Shown: positions 1 through 5,214, counted from the first letter of the stretch. The stretch is DNA of 5,362 bases from Candidatus Sumerlaeota bacterium (GCA_016928995.1 JAFGJS010000063.1:1-5362); one strand, 5' to 3'. Notes: generated from the letters alone by a model not told the origin. Translations and numbers: made by a program.

Positions 1-150
1 AACGTTAAAAAACTGCGATTCCGGAGGCAAGAAAAACCACCTTAAAAAATCGATTTTTTGTCTAGACAGAGGGGACAAGCTCATATCTTTGATCTTATCG
101 AGGATTTTGCTAACGGTTACTGCTGCAACCATGTATGGTAGTTGTGCCAT
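1..150 (-). CDS. Partial CDS, N-terminus of an unidentified protein (runs off the left edge)
   Basis: Fifty codons are open on the minus strand from an ATG at 150-148 to the window edge. The protein begins MAQLPYMVAAVTVSKILDKI and continues with polar and then aromatic, hydrophobic residues (FLRWFFLPP around residues 35-43). The start is supported by a GGGAG Shine-Dalgarno sequence 8 nt upstream, as good as any in the window. The opening, a short 'LPY' followed by a predicted amphipathic helix with the pattern KILDKIKDM, faintly resembles the N-terminus of DUF5343-type proteins; this is recall from pattern and is weak. Codon use is AT-rich (CTA, TTA, AGA, AGG; 60 of 150 bases are G or C), unlike the enzyme genes to the right, so the gene may have a different history. 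A 403-nt gap separates it from the esterase, so it is probably transcribed separately. Function is unknown. Confidence 0.6.
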   Translation of the reverse strand, partial: MAQLPYMVAAVTVSKILDKIKDMSLSPLSRQKIDFLRWFFLPPESQFFNV

Positions 151-158
151 GTCTTTAT

Positions 159-163
159 CTCCC
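159..163 (-). promoter_or_regulatory. Shine-Dalgarno site of the left-edge gene
   Basis: GGGAG lies 8 nt before the ATG at 150-148 on the minus strand. It is the main reason for treating the left-edge open frame as a real gene start rather than a chance ORF. Confidence 0.65.
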
Positions 164-332
164 TTTTAGTGAACAAGTTATTCTATGGTTTTCTTGAATT
201 CTCCGCTCTTGGCTACAGATTACAGCACTGAAGCGATGTCTTTTGACCGTATCCTAACCGGTGTTTCTTCCTGCAGTGATGATATCGAGTTTTCCGGTGA
301 TTCTGCAAAATCGGAGATATTGTAATAAAAGA

Positions 333-361
333 ATCATGTGTACAAACGATGCGAAAGTCAA
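333..361 (-). promoter_or_regulatory. Candidate sigma-70-type promoter for the left-edge gene
   Basis: On the minus strand TTGACT (361-356) matches the -35 consensus at five of six positions. After exactly 17 nt comes CATGAT (338-333), matching the -10 consensus at four of six. The implied transcript would have a leader of roughly 175 nt before the ATG at 150. A second possible -10 element, TACAAT, lies just downstream at about 319-324. This is inference from consensus only; AT-rich spacers readily give such matches, and promoter consensus in the host phylum is not known from this window. Confidence 0.35.
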
Positions 362-365
362 GCGT

Positions 366-410
366 AATGCCGGATCGGTCAATTAGGGGAATCTTTTAGT
401 TGCCGGCATT
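366..410. repeat. Inverted repeat, 8-bp arms, 29-nt spacer
   Basis: AATGCCGG at 366-373 is the exact reverse complement of CCGGCATT at 403-410. The spacer is 29 nt and no T-tract follows on either side, so it is not a standard intrinsic terminator. It sits immediately upstream of the candidate -35 element (361-356) of the left-edge gene, so it could be an operator with two separated half-sites, or it could be chance. Confidence 0.35.
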
Positions 411-457
411 CGGGTGGTTTGTATGCATGATTTTTGGGGAATGGCCTATACATATTT

Positions 458-472
458 TCGCCTTTCAGGCGA
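458..472 (-). terminator. Short hairpin downstream of the esterase; possible weak terminator
   Basis: The stem TCGCCT pairs perfectly with AGGCGA (6 bp, 3-nt loop). It lies about 80 nt after the esterase stop codon on the minus strand. It is the only compact GC-containing hairpin in the intergenic region, which makes it the best candidate for the end of the enzyme transcript. The minus-strand sequence after it is AAAATATG rather than a T-tract, so it does not meet the usual criteria for an intrinsic terminator. Confidence 0.25.
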
Positions 473-553
473 TTGTTCATGCGACTCTCAAAAGACTTTC
501 TGCACCCTATGATGATAACCGTTTCTACTCGTCAAAATAAAGTTGGCAGTGTA

Positions 554-1357
554 CTAAGGCTTCAGGTGTTTGGCGAAAAACTTTTCGATGGCTGGGTCGG
601 TGATTTCGAGTTTTTCGTCATACGCCAGGCCATGCTTGGCGCCGTCGATTCGGAGATATTCGATATTCGCCCCGGCCGCTTTCATCTTCTCCACGAAATC
701 GTCGGTCAGCTCCGGGCGGACGATCGGATCATCACCGCCCTGGATCAGCAGCATGGGGGGCTGGTCGCCGGAAATATAGCCGATCGGCCACCACTCGGGT
801 TTTGCGATTGGCGTGTCCTGGCCCAATTCGGTGGGAGGCGCGCCGCCCACGGCTACATTCAACCGGCTTGAATATTCGTCCCAGCCGCCGTCGCCTTCCA
901 GTCCGGCGGATGCGGAAGTCATGGCCAGCATCATGGCAAGATGCCCGCCCGCGGAGTGGCCATACCCGCCGATTCTGTCCGCATCGACGCGGTATTCCGC
1001 GGCATGCGCGCGAAACCAGCGAACCGCGCACTTCACATCTTCAATGCATGCCGGGAACGGGGCTTCACCCATCAGGCGGTATTCCACGTTGATCGTCACG
1101 TAGCCTTTGCGCGCATAGTCGATCATCATTTTCTGGAACACATCGACTGATTTTGATCCTTCAGCCCATCCACCGCCGTGCACGATCACGATGGCCGGGC
1201 GCAGTTCCTTTCCGCTCTCGGATGGCATGGCCAGATCCAGCCTCCATGCCTTGCTGTTGCCCTTGCGATAAGGGATGTCATAGACGATGGTGATCGATTG
1301 CTGTTCGGCATTGGCGTTTTTTTTCGCCGCGTTGTCGTTCAAGTTTTCTGGTTTCAT
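554..1357 (-). CDS. Alpha/beta-hydrolase esterase, acetyl/feruloyl esterase type (Aes/BD-FAE-like)
   Basis: A 267-residue serine hydrolase likely to remove acyl groups (acetyl or feruloyl) from sugars. The oxyanion-hole motif HGGGW is at residues 60-64 and the nucleophile elbow GHSAGG at 133-138 with Ser135. A GGDDP segment gives Asp210 and the late motif AKHGL gives His242, completing a Ser-Asp-His triad. The segment VEYRLMGEAPFPACIEDV is typical of the COG0657 branch. Length fits a single-domain member. The start is supported by GGAG 6 nt upstream. Residues 1-20 are polar and rich in Asn, Ala, Lys and Gln, with no hydrophobic core, so no signal peptide is visible; the enzyme is probably cytoplasmic, in contrast to its two exported neighbours. 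It is last of the three minus-strand enzyme genes, 208 nt after GH27, and may have its own control (22-bp palindrome upstream). The catalytic class is secure; the substrate is inferred. Confidence 0.9.
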   Translation of the reverse strand: MKPENLNDNAAKKNANAEQQSITIVYDIPYRKGNSKAWRLDLAMPSESGKELRPAIVIVHGGGWAEGSKSVDVFQKMMIDYARKGYVTINVEYRLMGEAPFPACIEDVKCAVRWFRAHAAEYRVDADRIGGYGHSAGGHLAMMLAMTSASAGLEGDGGWDEYSSRLNVAVGGAPPTELGQDTPIAKPEWWPIGYISGDQPPMLLIQGGDDPIVRPELTDDFVEKMKAAGANIEYLRIDGAKHGLAYDEKLEITDPAIEKFFAKHLKP

Positions 1358-1363
1358 GTTTCA

Positions 1364-1367
1364 CTCC
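1364..1367 (-). promoter_or_regulatory. Shine-Dalgarno site fixing the esterase start
   Basis: GGAG lies 6 nt before the ATG at 1357-1355. It supports this start and therefore the absence of a signal peptide on the esterase. Confidence 0.65.
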
Positions 1368-1442
1368 GAAGATTCAATAGCTGATGTTACGCAGAGCACG
1401 GCCATTTTGTCGTGTTATCCGCGCATCGCGAAAGAAAAACGT

Positions 1443-1448
1443 ATTTTA
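1443..1448 (-). promoter_or_regulatory. Possible -10 element of an esterase promoter
   Basis: TAAAAT on the minus strand matches the -10 consensus at five of six positions and lies about 85 nt before the esterase ATG. No good -35 element sits 16-18 nt upstream. Instead the 22-bp palindrome is centred about 43 nt before the implied start of transcription, a position where activators often bind. Inference only. Confidence 0.25.
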
Positions 1449-1468
1449 TCATGCTTTGCCGTAATATC

Positions 1469-1490
1469 GTGACGCGACATGTCGCGTCAC
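1469..1490. repeat. Perfect 22-bp palindrome between GH27 and the esterase; candidate operator
   Basis: The half-site GTGACGCGACA is followed directly by its exact reverse complement, giving 11-bp arms with no mismatch and no spacer. Neither strand has a T-tract after it, which argues against an intrinsic terminator. The length and two-fold symmetry suit a dimeric DNA-binding regulator. As RNA it could fold as a 9-bp stem with a CATG loop. It lies in the 208-nt gap upstream of the esterase, 75 nt past the GH27 stop codon. I do not recognise it as the site of a named regulator. Confidence 0.6.
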
Positions 1491-1496
1491 ACCAAA

Positions 1497-1514
1497 GCGG
1501 CGTCGTGCCGCCGC
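1497..1514 (-). terminator. GC-rich hairpin after the GH27 gene; possible partial terminator or attenuator
   Basis: On the minus strand GCGGCG pairs with CGCCGC (6 bp, all G-C) around a 6-nt loop, and TTT then GG follows. It begins about 50 nt after the GH27 stop codon. The stem is strong but the T-tract has only three bases, so termination would be inefficient at best. It is 6 nt from the 22-bp palindrome, so two stem-loops would stand in tandem in the transcript and could stabilise the GH43-GH27 message or reduce read-through into the esterase. Confidence 0.35.
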
Positions 1515-1565
1515 ACTTCAAAAATACATGGCTGTGAAATACCAGTCAGCAAGATATTTGCGTTA

Positions 1566-3368
1566 TCATTGCGCCGGCAAAATACGGTAAAGCCCGGCGC
1601 CATGCTGCGGCAGTTCCTGCGCGAATGATTCGCTGAACATGTCCAGATCCTTGCGCGCCCACAGATCGCGCACTTTAACCTCGCCGGAGATGCCGAGTTC
1701 CTTGAAGGCGACCGCAACCTGATTGCGCTCGGGATATTCGGTTCTTTCTGGATCCACGAGCACCCGAAAATCGAGTCCGCCTTTGCCGTCGCTGCCTTCG
1801 GTGAGTATTCCACGCGCCGTGAATGTGTCATAGCCCTCCGGGATATCATATTCGATGATTGAAACCGAATGCGTGCCGATACCGTCGACTTCCTTGCCAT
1901 CCAGGGTCAACGGACGATTATCGATCGTGCGATTTTTCCGCACCCTCCTCCAGCCGGCCGTGGCCATCACCCATTCAAGATCGGTGAGCTTCAGGCTGCC
2001 TTGCGGGCCGGTTAACATCGGCTCGATCCAGGCGGCGTGATCGCAGAAGATCCCATCGCCGCCATCTCCCACCGCCAGCACGAGCCGGCGGGCGCCTTTG
2101 ATCGGAACCTTGATCTCGACGATATCCTGCTTAGGTTCTCCATGCACAAAGTGGCTGCAATAATCCGCCTTCGCCAGATCAATTTGATCGCTGTTGTCCT
2201 GCGCATTGAACAGCGCCACGTACTTATCCGGACTGTCCGGAACATCCGCCGTCCAGACAATCAGATCATCTTTGCGATAGAGTTGACGGCCGTTTTCGCT
2301 GGCCTGGTTGACCGCCAGCACTTCGGGATTCGTCAGCAGGTCGACCGTGAACTCGTCGAGGCGCGTCATATCGCCGCCGAAGATCAGCGGCGAACGGGCG
2401 ATGCACCACAGGCTCATGCAGAGGATCTGTTCGTCGCGAGTGAAGTTGGTGGGGCGTCCGAATTCAACGACGCCAAACGGCAGCATATCCGCATCGGGCC
2501 ACGCGCCTCGCATGCGGTATTGCGTCCACTTTTCCAGGCGTCCGAACATGCCGTAGAGCGGCGGCCAGCGATCCCAGAAGTCGTCGGAGATGCGCCACAA
2601 ATTGGCGTGGTTCATCACGTGCTCGCCGCGCTCAATCGGCGTGTCGCCCGGAGAGAGGCTCAGCACAATCGGGCGGCCGGTTTGATCGATGGCCTTGCGG
2701 ATGGCTTCGATCTCCGCCAGCTGATTCGCGTCGTACGGACGCGCGATGTCGTCCACCTTTACGTAGTCCACGCCCCATGAGGCGTACAGGTCGAAAAGCG
2801 AATTGTAGTATTCCTGCGCGCCGGGCTTGCTCATGTCCACGCCGTACATGTCGGGATTCCAGGGACAGAACGAGTTCGTGTTGGCGATGTCGGCCGCGCG
2901 GACATCCACGCCGAGGATGGCGGTGTTTTCGCGCACAGCTTGCTTCGGAATGCCGCGCATGATGTGGATGCCGAACTGGAGCCCCTTGGAGTGCACATAG
3001 CCGGCCAGCGGCTTGAAGCCCGCGCCATCCGCCGCCGAGGGGTACTTTTTCACCGCAGGCATCAGACGGCTGTATTCATCCATTTCCAGCGGCGCGCCGT
3101 CTTTATAGACGTGGCTTTCGGAGTTCGGCTCATACCACTGAATGTCCACGGTGAAATACTTGTAACCGGCAGGAAGCAGGTTTTCCGCCATCGCATCCGC
3201 CTGCGCCCTGGCCTGCTCCTCTGTCAGGGTCGTTCCGAAGATATCCCAGCTATTCCAGCCCAACGGCGGCGTCGGTGCATTGTCCAGATGACTCGGGCCA
3301 TCGGCGGAAGAGGATTGCACGATCATCGATACGGCAGTTCCCAAAAGGATCAGCGACAGTAAATTCAT
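1566..3368 (-). CDS. Secreted GH27 family alpha-galactosidase-like enzyme with nested NPCBM-like module
   Basis: A 600-residue exported glycoside hydrolase of family 27 (alpha-galactosidase and relatives, retaining mechanism). Residues 1-22 form a hydrophobic signal sequence ending SSSA. The TIM barrel spans about 32-350: PPLGWNSWD at 34-42, YVKVDD with predicted nucleophile Asp206, and WRISDDFWD at 258-266 with predicted acid/base Asp263. The usual sugar-binding Asp-Asp pair reads VDIQW at 74-78, so the second Asp is Ile76 and substrate preference may differ from classical alpha-galactosidases. The C-terminal beta-domain starts near 352, is interrupted by an NPCBM-like module at about 389-545, and resumes with VRDLWARKDL (566-575) and HGAGLYRI (589-596). 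The protein is longer than one-domain family members because of this insert. It lies 63 nt after GH43, with which it is probably cotranscribed. No in-frame start codon lies between the upstream TAA and this ATG. Family assignment is firm; exact substrate is not. Confidence 0.92.
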   Translation of the reverse strand: MNLLSLILLGTAVSMIVQSSSADGPSHLDNAPTPPLGWNSWDIFGTTLTEEQARAQADAMAENLLPAGYKYFTVDIQWYEPNSESHVYKDGAPLEMDEYSRLMPAVKKYPSAADGAGFKPLAGYVHSKGLQFGIHIMRGIPKQAVRENTAILGVDVRAADIANTNSFCPWNPDMYGVDMSKPGAQEYYNSLFDLYASWGVDYVKVDDIARPYDANQLAEIEAIRKAIDQTGRPIVLSLSPGDTPIERGEHVMNHANLWRISDDFWDRWPPLYGMFGRLEKWTQYRMRGAWPDADMLPFGVVEFGRPTNFTRDEQILCMSLWCIARSPLIFGGDMTRLDEFTVDLLTNPEVLAVNQASENGRQLYRKDDLIVWTADVPDSPDKYVALFNAQDNSDQIDLAKADYCSHFVHGEPKQDIVEIKVPIKGARRLVLAVGDGGDGIFCDHAAWIEPMLTGPQGSLKLTDLEWVMATAGWRRVRKNRTIDNRPLTLDGKEVDGIGTHSVSIIEYDIPEGYDTFTARGILTEGSDGKGGLDFRVLVDPERTEYPERNQVAVAFKELGISGEVKVRDLWARKDLDMFSESFAQELPQHGAGLYRILPAQ

Positions 3369-3379
3369 TGACGTTTTAT

Positions 3380-3383
3380 TCCT
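3380..3383 (-). promoter_or_regulatory. Shine-Dalgarno-like site of the GH27 gene
   Basis: AGGA within GAAAGGAAT lies 11 nt before the GH27 ATG, a slightly long spacing. No other in-frame ATG, GTG or TTG exists between the GH43 stop codon and this ATG, so the start is fixed by exclusion as well. Confidence 0.45.
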
Positions 3384-3387
3384 TTCA

Positions 3388-3400
3388 TCAAGCGGCTTGA
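3388..3400. repeat. Small palindrome in the GH43-GH27 gap
   Basis: TCAAGC and GCTTGA flank a single central base, giving a 13-nt near-perfect palindrome just upstream of the GH27 Shine-Dalgarno site. In RNA it would be a 5-bp stem with a 3-nt loop. It lacks a T-tract and is short enough to be chance; if real it might affect GH27 translation. Confidence 0.25.
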
Positions 3401-3431
3401 AACAACGCTGTGATCCAGCTGCGTTACTGTA

Positions 3432-5009
3432 TTAATGAACATCGGAAATCTGATCGTCCACCCGGAAATAATCAAAATCCACATACCCGCCCGCAGCTTT
3501 TGTCGCGAAGTTGAACAGCCCGAAGCGATAGCCCATGAAGTGGGGGAGGGTGTATTCCATCTGCAGCAGGCCGCCGATTCGCGTCCATTGCTTGCCGTCG
3601 AGGCTGTAGTAAAAATACGCCTTGTCTGTCCGATCTCTGAAATCGCAATCTACCTTCAGATAAATGACATCCTGCTTAAGCGGCACAGAATCCAGTTCCT
3701 CGGGCGAACCGGATGCGGTACTCACCATGACGATGGATCGAGCTGATCCCTGCATCTTGACGCCGACGAATCCGTATTTCTTCTGGAAGGCGGTGAGACC
3801 GGCAAAGTCTCCGTCTTGCATCTTGGACACATCGATGGCGGTCATGGCCGAGCTGACCGGACCGAAGGTGCGTTGGGTCAGCATATTGTGGGCCTGAGTC
3901 AATTCGGCATCCACGCGACCCGTGGTCAAGCGCAGAAAACCGGGTCGCGCATCGAGCGACCAATCCTTGTTAACAGGATTGTGATTCCATTGCCAGGCCA
4001 GGGGAAAGGCCGGGTCGCCATCGCGCCGGTCAAATTCATCGGAAACGACGATGTTGCCCAGATCCTGCTGGTCGATTTGAATCTCGAGGGTCAGCGGCGC
4101 CTCGCCTTCGATGCCAAGCACCGGCCAGCCATCCTCCCAATTCACCGGCACAAACCAGGGCGTGCGGCCGACCGCGCCATTGTCCTGGAACAGGCAGGCG
4201 TACCAGTCGCCCTCCGGCGTGTCGATCAGGCAGCCCTGAGCGACGCCCTTGTCGTGCAGGACGACTCGGCCCTCGTATGGTCCGGTGATCTTGTCCGCCC
4301 GGTGAATGATCTGTGTGCGCATATCATTCGTCGGCCACGTGATGTTCATTACGTAATATTTTCCATCGACTTTCAGCATCTGGGATCCTTCCGCCCCCAG
4401 ATTGATCTGGGGAGCGGCTACAAGGCTGGCTTCCTTGATCACGACTTCGTCGAAGCCGCCCGGTTTGACCGCCGAAGCGTCCGATGTCAGCTCGGTGAGC
4501 CGGAGGTTATGGCATCCGTGCAACATGTACACCCGGCCGTCGTCATCAAAGAACAGCGTATGGTCATGCAGTTTTGGCGCGAACGACGACTCCTCCCAAG
4601 GACCGTTTTCGATGTCTTTTGTCGTGTAGACATGGGTTTTGCCGGAGGTGCTGGAAAATGTCGTTACGTAGAAAATTCCATTATGATAACGCAGGCTGCT
4701 GGCCCAGGAGCCTGCGCCGTATGCGTTCTTGCCGTTCTGTAAATTCATCGCGTCGTTGTCCACGAGCATGTCGTAGGCGTAGCCGGCAAGTTCCCAGTTC
4801 ACCAGGTCAGTCGATTTCATGATGGGCAGCCCCGGATTCATGTGCATCGTGGTGCTGCTCATGTAGTACGTGTCTCCGGCGCGGATCACGGCGATATCCG
4901 GAACGTCGGCCCAGATGATCGGATTGCGCGCCGGTCTGGCCTGCAGAATGGCGCCGGTAAGAAAGACGAGGCACGATGCCGCAAAAAACAACAATTCATA
5001 CTTTTCCAT
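3432..5009 (-). CDS. Secreted GH43 beta-xylosidase / alpha-L-arabinofuranosidase with C-terminal concanavalin-like domain
   Basis: A 525-residue exported inverting glycoside hydrolase of family 43. I place the start at the internal ATG (5009-5007) because GGAG lies 9 nt before it, whereas the upstream in-frame ATG at 5042 has no ribosome-binding site. Residues 6-22 are a hydrophobic export signal. The five-bladed propeller spans about 28-310. The segment ADVPDIAVIRAGDTYYM carries predicted catalytic base Asp38; LHDHTLFFDDDG carries the pKa-tuning Asp149; and GAEGSQM carries catalytic acid Glu207. STTMHMNPG with PIMKSTDLVNW, and GAVGRTPW with DGWPV, are typical of subfamily 12-like members (arabinofuranosidases and xylosidases acting on hemicellulose side chains). 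Residues about 321-520 (SDEFDR, then GFVGVKM, FGLFNF and GYVDFDYF) form the GH43_C2 concanavalin-like domain that completes the active site in relatives. First gene of the set. Family firm; subfamily and sugar are inferred. Confidence 0.92.
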   Translation of the reverse strand: MEKYELLFFAASCLVFLTGAILQARPARNPIIWADVPDIAVIRAGDTYYMSSTTMHMNPGLPIMKSTDLVNWELAGYAYDMLVDNDAMNLQNGKNAYGAGSWASSLRYHNGIFYVTTFSSTSGKTHVYTTKDIENGPWEESSFAPKLHDHTLFFDDDGRVYMLHGCHNLRLTELTSDASAVKPGGFDEVVIKEASLVAAPQINLGAEGSQMLKVDGKYYVMNITWPTNDMRTQIIHRADKITGPYEGRVVLHDKGVAQGCLIDTPEGDWYACLFQDNGAVGRTPWFVPVNWEDGWPVLGIEGEAPLTLEIQIDQQDLGNIVVSDEFDRRDGDPAFPLAWQWNHNPVNKDWSLDARPGFLRLTTGRVDAELTQAHNMLTQRTFGPVSSAMTAIDVSKMQDGDFAGLTAFQKKYGFVGVKMQGSARSIVMVSTASGSPEELDSVPLKQDVIYLKVDCDFRDRTDKAYFYYSLDGKQWTRIGGLLQMEYTLPHFMGYRFGLFNFATKAAGGYVDFDYFRVDDQISDVH

Positions 5010-5115
5010 CGGGATTGTCTCCGTATTCAGACTTGATCGCATCGCTACGTTTGAGGAACAGGGTGAGGAGCGCCGCGTGTCGATCCGCAGGGCGTTCTCG
5101 CGTTTTCAACGGCAA
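4996..5115 (-). CDS. Possible 39-codon leader ORF overlapping the GH43 start
   Basis: A TTG at 5115-5113 is preceded at 9 nt by AAAGGAG (5131-5125), the strongest Shine-Dalgarno match in the window. The frame stays open for 39 codons and stops at a TGA 12 nt inside the GH43 gene, so the two reading frames overlap. An ATG in the same frame at 5151-5149 would give 51 codons but has no ribosome-binding site. The peptide (it ends EYGDNPDGKV) has no recognisable domain. If translated it could couple ribosome flow to GH43. It may equally be chance. Confidence 0.25.
   Translation of the reverse strand: MPLKTRERPADRHAALLTLFLKRSDAIKSEYGDNPDGKV
5019..5022 (-). promoter_or_regulatory. Shine-Dalgarno site deciding the GH43 start
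   Basis: GGAG lies 9 nt before the ATG at 5009-5007. The ATG 33 nt further upstream (5042) has no purine-rich site in front of it. Starting at 5009 also gives a compact signal peptide with Lys3 followed by a hydrophobic core, rather than an 11-residue polar extension. Confidence 0.65.
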
Positions 5116-5173
5116 TTGCGGATTCTCCTTTGCGCATATTGTGACTATCATCAGCAGCAAAACGATTGATTCA

Positions 5174-5189
5174 ATGAAAAATTTTTCAT
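5174..5189. repeat. Perfect 16-bp AT-rich palindrome upstream of GH43
   Basis: ATGAAAAA followed by its reverse complement TTTTTCAT, with no mismatch, centred about 170 nt upstream of the GH43 start codon. Overlapping it on one side is a smaller dyad, ATTGA-T-TCAAT (5165-5175). Position and symmetry fit an operator near a promoter; the A and T runs make chance more likely than for the GC-rich palindrome at 1469-1490. Confidence 0.4.
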
Positions 5190-5214
5190 CATCGATGTTC
5201 GATTCGTATGAAAT

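Larger units (their letters stand above)
151..553. other. 403-nt intergenic region without a supported gene
   Basis: Between the esterase stop codon and the start of the left-edge gene I find no open frame with a ribosome-binding site on either strand. The stretch is visibly richer in A and T than the enzyme genes. It holds a hairpin at 458-472, a spaced 8-bp inverted repeat at 366-410, the candidate promoter at 333-361, and the ribosome-binding site of the left gene. A plus-strand frame that begins here (434) runs mostly antisense through the esterase gene and looks like a shadow. Confidence 0.6.
5010..5214 (-). other. GH43 upstream leader region
   Basis: These 205 nt separate the GH43 start from the end of the open frame entering at the right edge. 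They probably contain the promoter of the enzyme set, if there is one here, but I find no convincing pair of -35 and -10 elements; TTGAAT with a poor -10 at 17 nt is the best of several weak options. The region includes a strong Shine-Dalgarno sequence not followed by an ATG and a 16-bp AT-rich palindrome. Confidence 0.5.

Noticed and set aside
44-59. Perfect 16-bp palindrome of A and T runs around a central TCGA
   Set aside because: It lies inside the left-edge coding frame and consists mostly of homopolymer runs, so chance in AT-rich DNA is the simplest explanation; no separate feature is claimed.
434-871. A 145-codon plus-strand open frame starting in the intergenic region left of the esterase
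   Set aside because: Most of it is antisense to the esterase; there is no convincing ribosome-binding site, and the translated residues look like reversed coding sequence.
2037-2780. A 247-codon plus-strand open frame opposite the GH27 gene
   Set aside because: It is the antisense of a clearly conserved GH27 sequence; it has no recognisable motifs and exists because GC-rich codons leave the opposite strand short of stops.
3816-4742. A 308-codon plus-strand open frame opposite the GH43 gene
   Set aside because: Same explanation: an antisense shadow of a conserved GH43 coding sequence, with no domain signature of its own.
4971-4982. Lipobox-like AASC at residues 10-13 of the GH43 protein
   Set aside because: The hydrophobic stretch before Cys13 is too short for a lipoprotein signal and the hydrophobic core continues well past it, so ordinary secretion is preferred.
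5040-5042. Upstream in-frame ATG as the start of the GH43 gene
   Set aside because: It lacks a Shine-Dalgarno sequence and would put 11 polar residues before the signal peptide; the ATG at 5009 has GGAG at 9 nt.
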